Shown here: positions 10,083 to 19,257 of the stretch, piece by piece
How positions within the stretch are numbered: position 1 is the stretch's first letter
Layout: every line of letters begins with the position of its first letter
NCBI RefSeq assembly: GCF_039555535.1
Contig: NZ_CP154630.1
Coordinates: 695,001 to 759,000 of the forward strand
DNA length: 64,000 nt
DNA from: Stenotrophomonas maltophilia
GTDB taxonomy: Bacteria > Pseudomonadota > Gammaproteobacteria > Xanthomonadales > Xanthomonadaceae
Direction of reading: 5' to 3'
The notes under the pieces: generated by a model
Told to the model about the DNA's origin: nothing
The model's input: the letters and a program-made list of their open reading frames with translations, nothing else
The model's database searches: none
Position numbers and translations under genes: made by a program

Positions 10083-11747
10083 TTACTTCAGCGCCTTGAA
10101 GCGCAGGCGCTTCGGCGCCGCGTCGTCGCCCATGCGGCGGCGCTTGTCTTCTTCGTACTCGCGGTAGTTGCCCTGGAAGAACTCCACGTGCGAGTCGCCT
10201 TCGAACGCCAGGATGTGGGTCGCGATGCGATCCAGGAACCAGCGGTCATGCGAAATGACGAAGGTGTTGCCCGGGAACTCCAGCAGCGCATCTTCCAGCG
10301 CACGCAGCGTTTCGATGTCCAGGTCGTTGGACGGTTCGTCGAGCAGCAGCACGTTGCCACCCTGCAGCAGGGTCTTGGCCATGTGCAGGCGGCCACGCTC
10401 ACCACCGGACAGCGAACCGACCATCTTCTGCTGGTCCTGGCCCTTGAAGTTGAAGCGGCCGATGTAGGCGCGCGACTGGATCTCGATGCCGTTGATGTTG
10501 AGGATGTCCAGGCCGCCGGCGATTTCCTGGAAGACGTTGTGGTTGCCTTCCAGCGCGTCGCGGCTCTGGTCCACGTAGGACAGCTTCACGGTCGGGCCGA
10601 CCACGATCTCGCCGGTATCCGGCTTTTCCTGGCCGGTGATCATCTTGAACAGGGTCGACTTACCGGCACCGTTCGGGCCGATGATGCCGACGATGGCGCC
10701 GGCCGGCACCAGGAAGCTCAGGTTGTCGAACAGCAGGCGGTCGCCGAACTTCTTGGAGACGTTCTTGAACTCCATCACCGCATTGCCCAGGCGCTCGCCC
10801 GGCGGGATGAAGATTTCATTGGTCTCGTTGCGCTTCTGGTAATCGACCGACTGCAGCTCTTCCAGGCGGGCCAGACGGGCCTTGCCCTTGGTGCGGCCGC
10901 CCTTGGCGTTCTGGCGCGACCACTCCAGTTCCTTCTGGATCGCCTTCTGGCGAGCCTTTTCCTGGTTGTCTTCCTGCTTCAGGCGCTCGTCCTTCTGGGT
11001 CAGCCAGTCGGTGTAGTTGCCCTTCCACGGAATGCCGCGGCCGCGGTCCAGTTCCAGGATCCACTCGGCGGCGTTGTCCAGGAAGTAGCGGTCATGGGTA
11101 ACGGCCACCACGGTGCCGGTGTAGCGCGCCAGGAACTGCTCCAGCCATTCCACCGACTCGGCGTCGAGGTGGTTGGTCGGTTCGTCCAGCAGCAGCATGT
11201 CCGGCTTCTGCAGCAGCAGGCGGCACAGCGCCACGCGGCGCTTCTCACCACCGGACAGCTTGCCGACGATGGCATCCCACGGCGGCAGGCGCAGCGCATC
11301 GGCCGCCACGTCCAGCTGGTTTTCCAGGGTGTGCGCATCGCCGGCGGCCAGGATCGCCTCCAGGCGCTCCTGTTCCTTGGCCAGCGCGTCGAAGTCGGCG
11401 CCTTCCTCGGCGTAGGCGGCGTACACCGCTTCCAGCGCGGCCTGGGCCTGCAGCACTTCGCCCACGCCTTCCTCCACCGCTTCACGCACGGTCTTGGTCG
11501 GGTCCAGCTCCGGTTCCTGCGCCAGGTAGCCGACCTTGATGCCCGGCTGCGGGCGGGCTTCGCCCTCGAAATCGGTGTCCACGCCGGCCATGATCTTCAG
11601 CACGGTGGACTTGCCGGCGCCGTTCAGGCCCAGCAGGCCGATCTTCGCGCCCGGGAAGAAGGACAGCGAGATGTCCTTGATGATCTGCCGCTTGGGCGGG
11701 ACCACCTTGGACACGCGGTTCATGGTGTAGATGTATTGCGAGGACAT
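10083..11747 (-). CDS. ettA: Energy-dependent translational throttle protein EttA (ABC-F ATPase)
   Basis: This 554-residue ABC-F protein acts on the ribosome, binding the E site and gating the first elongation step according to ATP/ADP ratio. Two ATPase domains are visible. The first has GLNGAGKST, LSGGEKRRVALC and LLLDEPTNHLD. The second has GPNGAGKST, LSGGERGRLHMAK and LLLDEPSNDLD. A charged helical linker (about residues 240-320) carries the P-site tRNA interaction motif region. The start at 11747 (MSSQYIYTMNRVSKVVPPKR) matches EttA proteins, whereas the longer frame adds about 30 unrelated residues. Length equals the usual 555 residues. It is monocistronic, with a terminator downstream. 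Confidence 0.95.
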   Translation of the reverse strand: MSSQYIYTMNRVSKVVPPKRQIIKDISLSFFPGAKIGLLGLNGAGKSTVLKIMAGVDTDFEGEARPQPGIKVGYLAQEPELDPTKTVREAVEEGVGEVLQAQAALEAVYAAYAEEGADFDALAKEQERLEAILAAGDAHTLENQLDVAADALRLPPWDAIVGKLSGGEKRRVALCRLLLQKPDMLLLDEPTNHLDAESVEWLEQFLARYTGTVVAVTHDRYFLDNAAEWILELDRGRGIPWKGNYTDWLTQKDERLKQEDNQEKARQKAIQKELEWSRQNAKGGRTKGKARLARLEELQSVDYQKRNETNEIFIPPGERLGNAVMEFKNVSKKFGDRLLFDNLSFLVPAGAIVGIIGPNGAGKSTLFKMITGQEKPDTGEIVVGPTVKLSYVDQSRDALEGNHNVFQEIAGGLDILNINGIEIQSRAYIGRFNFKGQDQQKMVGSLSGGERGRLHMAKTLLQGGNVLLLDEPSNDLDIETLRALEDALLEFPGNTFVISHDRWFLDRIATHILAFEGDSHVEFFQGNYREYEEDKRRRMGDDAAPKRLRFKALK

Positions 11748-12000
11748 GCGGTCTCCGTAGGCGCGGCCCTGCGCCCGGTCCGTCACGGGAAGATCCCGTT
11801 GCGGCAGTGGGCACAGACTGAAATGGAATACCGCCAATTATAGCCGGAACCGGTTCCGGGCCGCGCCCGGGTGGCGCCGCCGGGCTGGCTATCGCCTGAA
11901 TACTCCGTCACAGTCCCGCAGCGGGAAGCGTTTCCAGCCGGAAACGGTTCAGATCGGGTGGGCAATATGGGCTCACCACCCACCCGAGCAGAGGTCTGAC

Positions 12001-12489
12001 ATGCGCATCAATCGAGTAATGGCCGGCGCCGTGGCCTCTGTGCTGGCGCTGGGCGCCGTGGCCCCGGCCTTCGCCGACAATGACCATCGCGGTCGCGACC
12101 ATGACCGCCGCGAGTGGCGGGAGGATCGCCGTGAGTGGCGCCAGGACCGCCGTGACTGGGAGCGCGACCGCCGCGAGGCCCGGCGCGACTACCGCCAGGA
12201 TCGCCGCGAGTGGCACCGCGACCATGACCGCTACTACCGCCCGGCGCCGCCGCGCGTGGTCTATCGTCCGGCACCGCCGCCGCCGCGCTATGGCGGCTAC
12301 GGCTGGCGGGTCGGTTCCCCCTACCGCGACTACTACCGTGGCCCGGTCTACGTGGTGAACGACTACCCGCGCTACCACCTGCGACGCCCGCCGTACGGGC
12401 ATCACTGGATCCGCGACGACCGCGGCAACATGCTGCTGGTGGCCATCGCCACCGGCGTGATCGCCCAGTACGTGCTCAGCGGGCGCTGA
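12001..12489 (+). CDS. RcnB-like periplasmic protein with Arg/Asp-rich repeats
   Basis: This 162-residue exported protein has a signal peptide (VMAGAVASVLALGAVAPAFA). An extremely charged region of repeated D-R-R-E-W-R-like units (about residues 28-75) follows, then a Pro/Tyr stretch. The C-terminal block contains HLRRPPYGHHWIRDDRG and a hydrophobic tail. That C-terminal pattern is typical of the RcnB family, in which E. coli RcnB influences nickel/cobalt efflux. Whether this homologue handles metals is inference. The His/Asp-rich repeats would suit metal or polyanion binding. It stands alone and is followed by a palindromic repeat. Confidence 0.7.
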   Translation: MRINRVMAGAVASVLALGAVAPAFADNDHRGRDHDRREWREDRREWRQDRRDWERDRREARRDYRQDRREWHRDHDRYYRPAPPRVVYRPAPPPPRYGGYGWRVGSPYRDYYRGPVYVVNDYPRYHLRRPPYGHHWIRDDRGNMLLVAIATGVIAQYVLSGR

Positions 12490-12500
12490 GGATCGCGGCC

Positions 12501-12539
12501 GGGGTCGGATCCCTTTCCAACGGAAAGGGCTCTGAGCCC
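12501..12539. repeat. GGGGTC-type palindromic repeat
   Basis: The hairpin arms are GGGGTCGGATCCCTTTCC and GGAAAGGGCTCTGAGCCC, just downstream of the RcnB-like gene. The outer arms are the same as in the copies near 7.7, 13.9 and 25.5 kb, while the inner stem differs (CTTTCC/GGAAAG). It could serve as a terminator for the upstream gene. Confidence 0.85.
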
Positions 12540-12676
12540 ACACCATCAATCGAAACCATACGGGGCCGGATTCCTTCGGGGATGCCGGCCCCGTCTGTTT
12601 CGGCCCCAGCAGGCCGGTGCGGGGCTACAATCGAGGGCTGAGTCGTATCCCCTTTCCCTGCCTGCTGGAGTACCCG

Positions 12677-13930
12677 ATGTTCCCGCGTGACGTCCGCATC
12701 GAATCCTACGATCCCGAACTGGCCAAGGCCATCGCCGCTGAGACCCAGCGCCAGGAAGACCACGTCGAGCTGATCGCCAGCGAGAACTACACCAGCCCGG
12801 CGGTGATGGAAGCGCAGGGCAGCCAGCTGACCAACAAGTACGCTGAAGGCTACCCGGGCAAGCGCTACTACGGCGGCTGCGAATACGTGGACATCGCCGA
12901 GCAGCTGGCGATTGACCGCCTCAAGCAGCTGTTCGGCGCCGATTACGCCAACGTGCAGCCGCACAGCGGTTCGCAGGCCAACCAGGCCGTGTACTTCGCG
13001 CTGCTGCAGCCGGGTGACACCATCCTCGGCATGAGCCTGGCCCACGGCGGCCACCTCACCCACGGTGCCAAGGTGAATGCCTCGGGCAAGCTGTTCAACG
13101 CCGTGCAGTACGGCGTGAACGACCAGGGCCTGATCGACTACGACGAAGTCGAGCGCCTGGCCCTGGAGCACAAGCCGAAGATGGTCGTGGCTGGTTTCTC
13201 GGCCTACTCGCAGGTGATCGACTGGGCGCGCTTCCGCGCCATCGCCGACAAGGTCGGTGCCTACCTGTTCGTGGACATGGCGCACGTCGCCGGCCTGGTC
13301 GCCGCCGGCGTCTACCCGAGCCCGCTGGAACACGCGCACGTGGTCACCTCGACCACCCACAAGACCCTGCGCGGCCCGCGCGGCGGCATCATCGTCGCCA
13401 AGGGCGCCGACGAAGACCTGGTCAAGAAGCTGCAGTCGATCGTGTTCCCGGGCATCCAGGGCGGTCCGCTGATGCACGTCATCGCCGGCAAGGCCGTGGC
13501 CTTCAAGGAAGCACTGGAACCGGGCTTCAAGGCCTACCAGCAGCAGGTAGTGAAGAACGCCCAGGCGATGGCCAACACGCTCATCGCGCGCGGCTACAAG
13601 ATCGTCTCCGGTGGCACCCAGAACCACCTGATGCTGGTCGACATGATCGGCAAGGACGTGTCCGGCAAGGATGCGGAAGCTGCACTGGGCAAGGCGCACA
13701 TCACCGTCAACAAGAACTCGGTGCCGAACGACCCGCGTTCGCCGTTCGTGACCTCGGGCCTGCGCTTGGGCACCCCGGCGGTGACCACCCGCGGCTACGT
13801 GGAACAGGACTGCGTGGACCTGGCCAACTGGATCGCCGATGTGCTCGACGCACCGACCGATGAAGCCGTCATCGCCCGCGTGCGCGACGCCGTCAGCGCG
13901 CAGTGCCGCAAGTACCCGGTCTACGGCTGA
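12677..13930 (+). CDS. glyA: Serine hydroxymethyltransferase
   Basis: GlyA is a cytosolic PLP enzyme that converts serine and tetrahydrofolate to glycine and methylene-tetrahydrofolate, the main one-carbon source. The 417-residue protein shows the family start ([20 protein letters not shown]), the [10 protein letters not shown] block, and the PLP-lysine motif [13 protein letters not shown]. The start at 12677 is preceded by GGAG. An in-frame upstream start adds 20 residues with no similarity to the family. Length is normal. It is followed by two palindromes, so it is probably transcribed alone. Confidence 0.97.
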   Translation: MFPRDVRIESYDPELAKAIAAETQRQEDHVELIASENYTSPAVMEAQGSQLTNKYAEGYPGKRYYGGCEYVDIAEQLAIDRLKQLFGADYANVQPHSGSQANQAVYFALLQPGDTILGMSLAHGGHLTHGAKVNASGKLFNAVQYGVNDQGLIDYDEVERLALEHKPKMVVAGFSAYSQVIDWARFRAIADKVGAYLFVDMAHVAGLVAAGVYPSPLEHAHVVTSTTHKTLRGPRGGIIVAKGADEDLVKKLQSIVFPGIQGGPLMHVIAGKAVAFKEALEPGFKAYQQQVVKNAQAMANTLIARGYKIVSGGTQNHLMLVDMIGKDVSGKDAEAALGKAHITVNKNSVPNDPRSPFVTSGLRLGTPAVTTRGYVEQDCVDLANWIADVLDAPTDEAVIARVRDAVSAQCRKYPVYG

Positions 13931-13938
13931 TCGAAGCA

Positions 13939-14035
13939 GGGGTCAGAGCCCTTTCCATGCGGAAAGGGATCCGACCCCGCAACCCGGATCGACGCAGGGG
14001 TCGGATCCCTTCCCGCAGGGAAGGGCTCTGACCCC
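13939..14035. repeat. Two GGGGTC-type palindromes in opposite orientation
   Basis: The first copy (13939-13978) reads GGGGTCAGAGCCC...GGGATCCGACCCC and the second (13997-14035) reads GGGGTCGGATCCC...GGGCTCTGACCCC, so the asymmetric arms are inverted relative to each other. They sit 8 bp past the glyA stop. A paired head-to-head arrangement is typical of REP-like elements moved by a transposase, but no such gene is in the window. Confidence 0.85.
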
Positions 14036-14119
14036 AGTATCCGATTGATACTTTTTCAGAATAATCGTATGGCTTAGCTGACGGCGGGGTCTCAGGCTCG
14101 TGTAATCGCCTCAAGGGTC

Positions 14120-14548
14120 ATGACCATGCGCCATCCACCTGCCAAGCAGTCGATTCTTCTTGCTCTACACTTTTGGCTGTTGTCCGTTCCCCTGGTTCTT
14201 TTCAGTTTTTATTTCGCATTCTTGATGACCTGGGGAGCTCTTCTTCGTGGCAGTGTTGTATTTCTGTCAATGATTGCGCTGTGGGCCCTGCTCTCGTTGC
14301 TTGCCCTGTCTTTCATTTACAGGCTGATCAATGCGTGGCATGAGCGCGGCACCGCCGGGCTACGGGAAAACTCGGAGCCGCTGAGTGCGATGGGGTTGAT
14401 ATGCGCCATGCAGGCCGGGTGTGCCATGTACATAGTGGTTGGACCGTTTGGCATGCTGTTTCTGCCTGTGTCCATAGCCTTGGGCGCCCCGTGGTTGACC
14501 CTTGTCTGCCACCTCCGATGGCTGACAAAGAAGGAGGTGGTGGAGTAA
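14120..14548 (+). CDS. Uncharacterised inner-membrane protein (142 aa)
   Basis: I do not recognise this protein. It has four predicted membrane segments, including ILLALHFWLLSVPLVLFSFY and VVFLSMIALWALLSLLALSF. A short charged loop (HERGTAGLRENSEP) follows, then two more helices. The region is visibly less GC-rich than neighbouring genes, and codons such as TTT, ATT and CTT are common, which suggests recent acquisition or weak expression. It lies just upstream of another small membrane protein gene in the same direction. The start ATG at 14120 is the first in frame, and a second ATG at 14126 is equally possible. Confidence 0.55.
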   Translation: MTMRHPPAKQSILLALHFWLLSVPLVLFSFYFAFLMTWGALLRGSVVFLSMIALWALLSLLALSFIYRLINAWHERGTAGLRENSEPLSAMGLICAMQAGCAMYIVVGPFGMLFLPVSIALGAPWLTLVCHLRWLTKKEVVE

Positions 14549-14658
14549 ATGGCAGTCTGCGCGGGAACTTGCTCGCAGTCCGCTTCGCAGGCATGGTTGA
14601 GGCGTCAGGAGCCACAGCAGCCACGAAGCCCTTGACGTCAGCAAGGAGAGTCGAGCCT

Positions 14659-15090
14659 ATGGATGAGCAGCAGCACAAACGATGGATGGGGATAGCAGGC
14701 CTGCTGGTGGGCCTGCCCACTGCGGCGGCAGGAGGCACCGTGGCGGTGCTGGGCCTGATAGCCGTCATGGACGGCAAGTATCTGTCCGGCAACGAGCCCG
14801 CGGTGATCGCGCTGTGGTCGTTGGCCGGGCTTCTCGGTCTGTTGTCATGGATGTGGCTGACCGGGCTCTTCCTGTGGCGCGGCCGCGATGGCCTGCGCCA
14901 ATCCCCGCTTGTCGCATGGATTGGGCTGCTGCTGGGGACCTTCGCCGCGCTGGGCGTGGTCGCCGCCACGCTGTATTTCACCTTCAAGCATGGTGAGATA
15001 ACGACGCTGGCCTTCTTTGGGCTTGGCCCGCCGTTGCTGGTGATGGCGGGGCACCTGGCGTGGCTGCGCTGGGGACGGTCTGCCCCCTGA
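14659..15090 (+). CDS. Uncharacterised inner-membrane protein (143 aa)
   Basis: I do not recognise this protein. The start at 14659 is supported by an AAGGAG ribosome-binding site about 10 bp upstream. The longer frame that begins inside the preceding gene has no coding character. Four membrane helices are predicted, for example GIAGLLVGLPTAAAGGTVAV and SLAGLLGLLSWMWLTGLFLW, and the C-terminus is basic. It may form a pair with the 142-residue protein just upstream, since both are small four-helix proteins. No catalytic motif is visible. Confidence 0.65.
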   Translation: MDEQQHKRWMGIAGLLVGLPTAAAGGTVAVLGLIAVMDGKYLSGNEPAVIALWSLAGLLGLLSWMWLTGLFLWRGRDGLRQSPLVAWIGLLLGTFAALGVVAATLYFTFKHGEITTLAFFGLGPPLLVMAGHLAWLRWGRSAP

Positions 15091-15248
15091 TGTCGGCAAG
15101 GCGGGCTGAGCCTCCCGCCACGCGCGCGCTGGGCGCGCTGCGCAGGCACTTCTGCGCAGACAGCATTTGCTGCTGAACGCCTTCTCAGGTACCTTTGCGA
15201 CGCTGCCATGACCGTGGCAATTAGGTTGCCCCCTGAGCCAGGCGTTCC

Positions 15249-15770
15249 ATGCATTGCCCCTTCTGCCAACATGCCGATACCCGGGTCATCGACTCGCGCG
15301 TCTCTGAAGACGGCGCGACGATCCGCCGTCGGCGTGAATGCGAAGCCTGCGGCGAGCGCTTCAGCACCATGGAAACGGTTGAACTGAAGCTGCCGGCCAT
15401 CGTCAAGAGCGATGGCACCCGCGAAGCGTTCGACCAGCGCAAGGTGCGGGCGGGTTTCGACCGCGCGCTGCAGAAGCGTGCGGTGGCCGAAGACAAGATC
15501 GAAGCGGCGGTACGCGCGGTGGTTCACCAGCTGCGTATCAGCGGCGAGCGCGAAGTGCCTTCGATCAAGGTTGGCGAGTTCGTGATGAATGAACTGCGCA
15601 AGCTCGATCACGTGGGCTACGTGCGGTTTGCGTCGGTGTACCGCAGCTTCGAGGACGTAGCTGATTTCCGCGAGGAGATCGAGAAGCTGGAACGTGACCT
15701 GCCGTCCAGTACCGAACAGCTGCAGCTGCTGGGCGACGTGATTGCCCTGACCAAGAAGAAGAAGGGCTGA
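15249..15770 (+). CDS. nrdR: Transcriptional repressor NrdR of ribonucleotide reductase genes
   Basis: NrdR is a nucleotide-sensing repressor that binds NrdR boxes upstream of ribonucleotide reductase operons. The 173-residue protein has an N-terminal zinc ribbon with Cys3, Cys6, Cys31 and Cys34 (MHCPFC...CEACGERF). An ATP-cone domain follows (about residues 49-139; [19 protein letters not shown]), then a charged C-terminus ending in KKKKG. It sits between glyA and ribD, a common gammaproteobacterial neighbourhood. The start is certain because the zinc ribbon begins at residue 3. Confidence 0.96.
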   Translation: MHCPFCQHADTRVIDSRVSEDGATIRRRRECEACGERFSTMETVELKLPAIVKSDGTREAFDQRKVRAGFDRALQKRAVAEDKIEAAVRAVVHQLRISGEREVPSIKVGEFVMNELRKLDHVGYVRFASVYRSFEDVADFREEIEKLERDLPSSTEQLQLLGDVIALTKKKKG

Positions 15771-15783
15771 CCGCTTCTGCCTT

Positions 15784-15848
15784 GGTGGGTGCCAACCTTG
15801 GTTGGCACAATGGCCTTTGCTCTGGTGGGTGCCAACCTTGGTTGGCAC
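15784..15848. repeat. Two direct copies of a GGTGCCAACC palindrome
   Basis: The hairpin GTGCCAACCTTGGTTGGCAC occurs twice in direct orientation (about 15784-15808 and 15829-15850) between nrdR and ribD. The same palindrome recurs at 24.18, 25.56, 42.44 and 42.77 kb. There it is often headed by GTAG, which makes it a member of the GTAG-headed (SMAG-like) family. Confidence 0.85.
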
Positions 15849-15888
15849 TGATGGCGTGGATCTACACCGTCAGCGTTACCATGGTGGC

Positions 15889-16974
15889 ATGAGCACCTCG
15901 TTCTCCGTCCTCGACCACCTGCACATGGCCAACGCACTGCGCCTGGCCGAGCGTGCCGCCTACACCACCCGCCCCAATCCGATGGTCGGCTGCGTGATCG
16001 CCCATGGCGAACGCGTGGTCGGGCAGGGCTGGCACCAACGCGCGGGTGGCCCGCACGCCGAAGTGTTCGCGCTGCGCGAGGCCGGCATCGAGGCCCGCGG
16101 TGCCACCGCCTACGTCACCCTGGAGCCCTGCGCACACTACGGGCGCACGCCGCCGTGCGCGCTGGCGTTGATCGAGGCCGGCGTGTCGCGCGTGGTTGCG
16201 GCGATGCGCGATCCGTTCCCGAAGGTTGATGGCGGTGGCTTCGATCTGCTGCGCAATGCCGGCATCGAGGTCGCCGAAGGGTTGATGTCCGCGCAGGCAC
16301 GCGAACTCAACAAGGGCTTCCTCTCACGCGTGGAGCGCAACCGCCCGTGGCTGCGGGTGAAGCTGGCCGCCAGCCTGGATGGCCGCACCGCGATGGCCGA
16401 CGGCAGCTCCAAGTGGATTACCGGCCCGGCCGCGCGCGAGGATGTGCAGCACTGGCGTGCTCGCGCCGGCGCGATCCTGACCGGCGCCGACACCGTGCTG
16501 GCCGACGACCCGATGCTGACCGTACGCCTGGCCGATACCGACGTGATGCCGCCGCTGCGCGTGGTGCTGGATTCGCGCCTGCGTTCGCTGGAATGCAGCC
16601 GTGTGCGCGAGGGTGGGGCACCGACGTTGTACCTGCATGACGCAGCAGTAAGCGCACCGGATGCGGCCGACGCCGAATTTGCCAGCGTGCCGGGCAGCGG
16701 TGGCAGTTTGGACCTTGGTGCGGTGCTGGTCCTGCTGGCCGAGCGTGGCATCAACGAAGTGCATACCGAGGCTGGAGCCACCCTGGCCGGTGCACTGTTG
16801 CGCGGCGGCTGGGTGGATGAGTTGTTGCTCTACCAGGCGCCGACGCTGCTGGGCGATACCGGCCGCCCGCTGCTGGCTGGCCTCGGCATCGAGGCGATGG
16901 CCCAGCAGCACCGGCTGCGCGTGGTGGATCAACGCCAGGTGGGTGAGGACATGCGTCTGCTGCTGCGGCCGTAA
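15889..16974 (+). CDS. ribD: Bifunctional pyrimidine deaminase/reductase RibD
   Basis: RibD performs two cytosolic steps of riboflavin synthesis, deamination and then NADPH-dependent reduction of the ribosyl-pyrimidine intermediate. The 361-residue protein has an N-terminal deaminase domain with zinc motifs GGPHAEVFAL and LEPCAHYGRTPPCALAL. The C-terminal reductase domain (from about residue 145) includes LRVKLAASLDGRTA and SKWITG. The start at 15889 (MSTSFSVLDHLHMANALRLA) was chosen because the upstream in-frame part is encoded by the palindromic repeats. It lies upstream of, but separate from, the riboswitch-led rib operon 4 kb away. Confidence 0.95.
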   Translation: MSTSFSVLDHLHMANALRLAERAAYTTRPNPMVGCVIAHGERVVGQGWHQRAGGPHAEVFALREAGIEARGATAYVTLEPCAHYGRTPPCALALIEAGVSRVVAAMRDPFPKVDGGGFDLLRNAGIEVAEGLMSAQARELNKGFLSRVERNRPWLRVKLAASLDGRTAMADGSSKWITGPAAREDVQHWRARAGAILTGADTVLADDPMLTVRLADTDVMPPLRVVLDSRLRSLECSRVREGGAPTLYLHDAAVSAPDAADAEFASVPGSGGSLDLGAVLVLLAERGINEVHTEAGATLAGALLRGGWVDELLLYQAPTLLGDTGRPLLAGLGIEAMAQQHRLRVVDQRQVGEDMRLLLRP

Positions 16975-17144
16975 CGCAAGCCGATCATGTCGCGTCGTAC
17001 CCGCCGGATGTGGCATCAAGGTTGGCGGGGCGAATGATCGCTGCGCATGTTGCAAGGCTCACAGGTCTCCAATGGCCTCCCAGGCATTTGCCGTACGCGT
17101 AGTTCATCAGCCCTGACCGCACGTGCACCTTGCCGGGCCCTGTT

Positions 17145-18065
17145 TCATGGGCATGTCAGGCCGCTGTATTCGAAATGAAGATGGGGCGATACCTGGTTGT
17201 TGCAGTAGGTCAATAGCTGGTGCTCATCCATGCCTTTCGCCGCATCCAGTATTTCGGCCTGGAGCGCATTGAAATGACCGATGCGATGCGGTGCCTGCTG
17301 GCTCACGCAGTTGCGGAGCCGATGCAGCGGCCAGTCACATGCAACCGATCCTGTGAGCCTGGGCGCTTCCTCCTCCAGCATGCGCCGGTCCCAGCCGTGG
17401 TAGGGAATGAAGGCGTCGAGCAGCTTCGCTTCCAGGCTGTTGGCACTGCGGCTGAGCCATGCGCCCTGGCCATGTCGGAAGAACTCCAGATCCCCGGAAA
17501 TGCTGCGCGATCCTGATCCCCTCAGTATCCTGACCTGGCGACGGAAGATGTCGGCCATCTCGGCGGGAGCCGCAGCCCTGGAACCTGCCTTTGTTGCCTC
17601 CCGGTACCTGGCGTACAGTGGAGTCAGGTCGGGGACAGAGCAGCGATAGGACAACGTCGCTGTATTGGCGGTGGGGCCGGCGCGGGTGGATAGTGCGGTA
17701 CAGGTCACGCGGCCCAGCCTGTCCAGCGATGCAGCGCCGATGCCGGGTGATTCAAAGCCAGCAGGCACCAGGAAGCGTTCGGCGGCCTCGTCATCGCCAA
17801 TGCGCGCTCGCACTTCCTGCAGCCGATCGAGATAGCCTGGGGGCTGGAACGTACCCTTCCACTGCGCGTCGAGGGTGCGGCGGGCAACCGGGTCGGCAGC
17901 GAGCAGAAGCGAAAGATAAAGCTGGAAATTGGCGTCAATACCTGCGGTGATCTCGCCCGACGGCAGCGCATCCGCACGCTGCGTGGATGCATCGGGCGAG
18001 GCCAGGGCAGAGAGTGGCGCGCAGGTCAGTACGAGCAGTCGCATCATTTTCATGGGTGGACTCAT
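17145..18065 (-). CDS. Secreted protein of unknown function, paralogue 1 of 3
   Basis: I do not recognise a known family. The 306-residue product has a signal peptide (MMRLLVLTCAPLSALASPDA) and shares a layout with the next two minus-strand genes. The shared parts are an N-terminal F-x-x-Y segment (FQLYLSLLLAADP), a central Y-x-C-x-VPD motif (YRCSVPDLTPLY), a W-containing segment (PYHGWDRRMLEE) and a late CD motif (VACDWPLHRL). Conserved cysteines suggest disulfides and a periplasmic or extracellular location. The ATG overlaps the stop of the upstream gene by 4 bp, so the two are translationally coupled. This copy is the most diverged and has a longer C-terminus. Confidence 0.65.
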   Translation of the reverse strand: MSPPMKMMRLLVLTCAPLSALASPDASTQRADALPSGEITAGIDANFQLYLSLLLAADPVARRTLDAQWKGTFQPPGYLDRLQEVRARIGDDEAAERFLVPAGFESPGIGAASLDRLGRVTCTALSTRAGPTANTATLSYRCSVPDLTPLYARYREATKAGSRAAAPAEMADIFRRQVRILRGSGSRSISGDLEFFRHGQGAWLSRSANSLEAKLLDAFIPYHGWDRRMLEEEAPRLTGSVACDWPLHRLRNCVSQQAPHRIGHFNALQAEILDAAKGMDEHQLLTYCNNQVSPHLHFEYSGLTCP

Positions 18066-18886
18066 GGTCGGTGGCGTTCCTGGAGTGCACGGCAGTGCGC
18101 GCGAGCCTCGTCGGGTCCCATCCCGCTGACCGTCTCTTCCAGGACATTCTGAAAGGTCGCGTCGTCTGATGAGGGATCGACGGAGTCGTGAATCCGTGCG
18201 GCTTTCAGTCGTGCGTCAAGCAGCAGGTCACACGCAGGAATGCCCGTACGGGCAGTGATGGACTCTGCCTCGATGCGCTCATTCCATTCCCGGAACGGCA
18301 GCATCTTCTGAAGCAGCGCCAGCCCGAGGAACATCATGTCGGTACTGGCCCAGGGACCGCCTTCGCCAGCACGGAAGAACTCGGCCGTGGTGTCGAACGT
18401 GCTGTTGGGAGCTTGGGTCAGCACTTGGGCAAATGCCATTTTCGCGGGTTGGATGGACGCGACTGCATCCACGGCCACGAATTGTTCGCGATGCTCGCGA
18501 TAGGTCGCGAAGAAGCTGGAGACGTCTGGAACCCCGCAGTGGTAGCGGATCGTCACACGATCGGGAGAGCCGCTATCGGCGCGCTCGACCTCTTTGCAAT
18601 GGATGGAGTGCCACCTGGCTTTGACAGCCATGGCAATGGGGTCATTGCTTCCCAGCGCAGGGCCTTGATGGATATGGAGCGCGTCTACGGTATCCCCGAT
18701 TCCGGGGAACGCATGTTTACTGGCTGTCTGCAGGCTCTCCCTCAGTGCGGTTCGGGCTCGCTCGTCATCCTGGGTGACTACGCGTACGTACGCGTCAAAG
18801 GTCTCTTCCAGCGAGAGTGCGCCCGTGGGCGCGGCGGTCGCCGACAGCGACGTGCCGAGCAATCCGGTGATGATCGGTTTCAGCAT
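18062..18886 (-). CDS. Secreted protein of unknown function, paralogue 2 of 3
   Basis: This 274-residue protein has a signal peptide (MLKPIITGLLGTSLSATAAP) and is related to its two neighbours. The shared motifs are FDAYVRVVTQDDERARTAL near the N-terminus, IRYHCGVPDVSSFF in the middle, then REWNERIEAE and IPACDLLLDARL. I know no function for the family. The start at 18886 is where the signal peptide begins. The longer open frame upstream (98 more codons) lacks coding character. Its stop overlaps the start of paralogue 1 (ATGA), so the two probably form an operon. Confidence 0.65.
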   Translation of the reverse strand: MLKPIITGLLGTSLSATAAPTGALSLEETFDAYVRVVTQDDERARTALRESLQTASKHAFPGIGDTVDALHIHQGPALGSNDPIAMAVKARWHSIHCKEVERADSGSPDRVTIRYHCGVPDVSSFFATYREHREQFVAVDAVASIQPAKMAFAQVLTQAPNSTFDTTAEFFRAGEGGPWASTDMMFLGLALLQKMLPFREWNERIEAESITARTGIPACDLLLDARLKAARIHDSVDPSSDDATFQNVLEETVSGMGPDEARAHCRALQERHRP

Positions 18887-19257
18887 GGCATGGCCGCGTC
18901 GCGTGGAATGGAACGCGAGGATCCCTGTACGTGGACCCTGGGTCCATGCAAGAAATCCGAAATTCCAGACCCACGGCGCCGGGTTCACGGGGCGCGGACT
19001 TTGGCCGTTCGACTCAGCGAGTCGCACTGCCTCCAGAGGACCTTGTTCCTGCGCAGTCGGGATGGCGGTGGACTGCATGCGCGTGCCTTGGTGGCATCGA
19101 GGATATCTGGCCGTCCGCGCGCCACCTTCGCCGGCAGGCCCCTCCCAGGCATCGTGAAGGTTGCCCGGACTCTCTGTCACACCATACCGGCACTGCCGCC
19201 GAAGGCTGACGGCAGCGGCGTAATGCCGGGCATGGCCCGGCGATATCGCTTACCGCC
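18887..19257. other. Intergenic region (371 bp), no gene seen
   Basis: This lies between paralogues 2 and 3 of the secreted family. It contains a short palindrome (GTGGACCCTGGGTCCATG, about 18931-18948). About 25 bp before the end of paralogue 3 there is a hairpin-forming stretch, GCCGGGCATGGCCCGGC (about 19226-19242). A related hairpin core followed by GTAATCGCTTA occurs at the terminator near 25.67 kb. No supported coding sequence is seen. It should hold the promoter for the paralogue 2-1 pair. Confidence 0.5.

Noticed and set aside
10188..11843. Long plus-strand open frame opposite ettA
   Set aside because: ettA on the minus strand has both ABC cassettes intact; the plus-strand translation is a shadow with no recognisable motif.
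14685..14870. Possible small ORFs on the minus strand under the membrane protein at 14659
   Set aside because: No ribosome-binding site or motif; the plus-strand gene has AAGGAG and four coherent helices.
18887..19180. N-terminal extension of secreted paralogue 2
   Set aside because: The extra 98 codons precede a good signal peptide at 18886, which would then be internal; composition is not coding-like.
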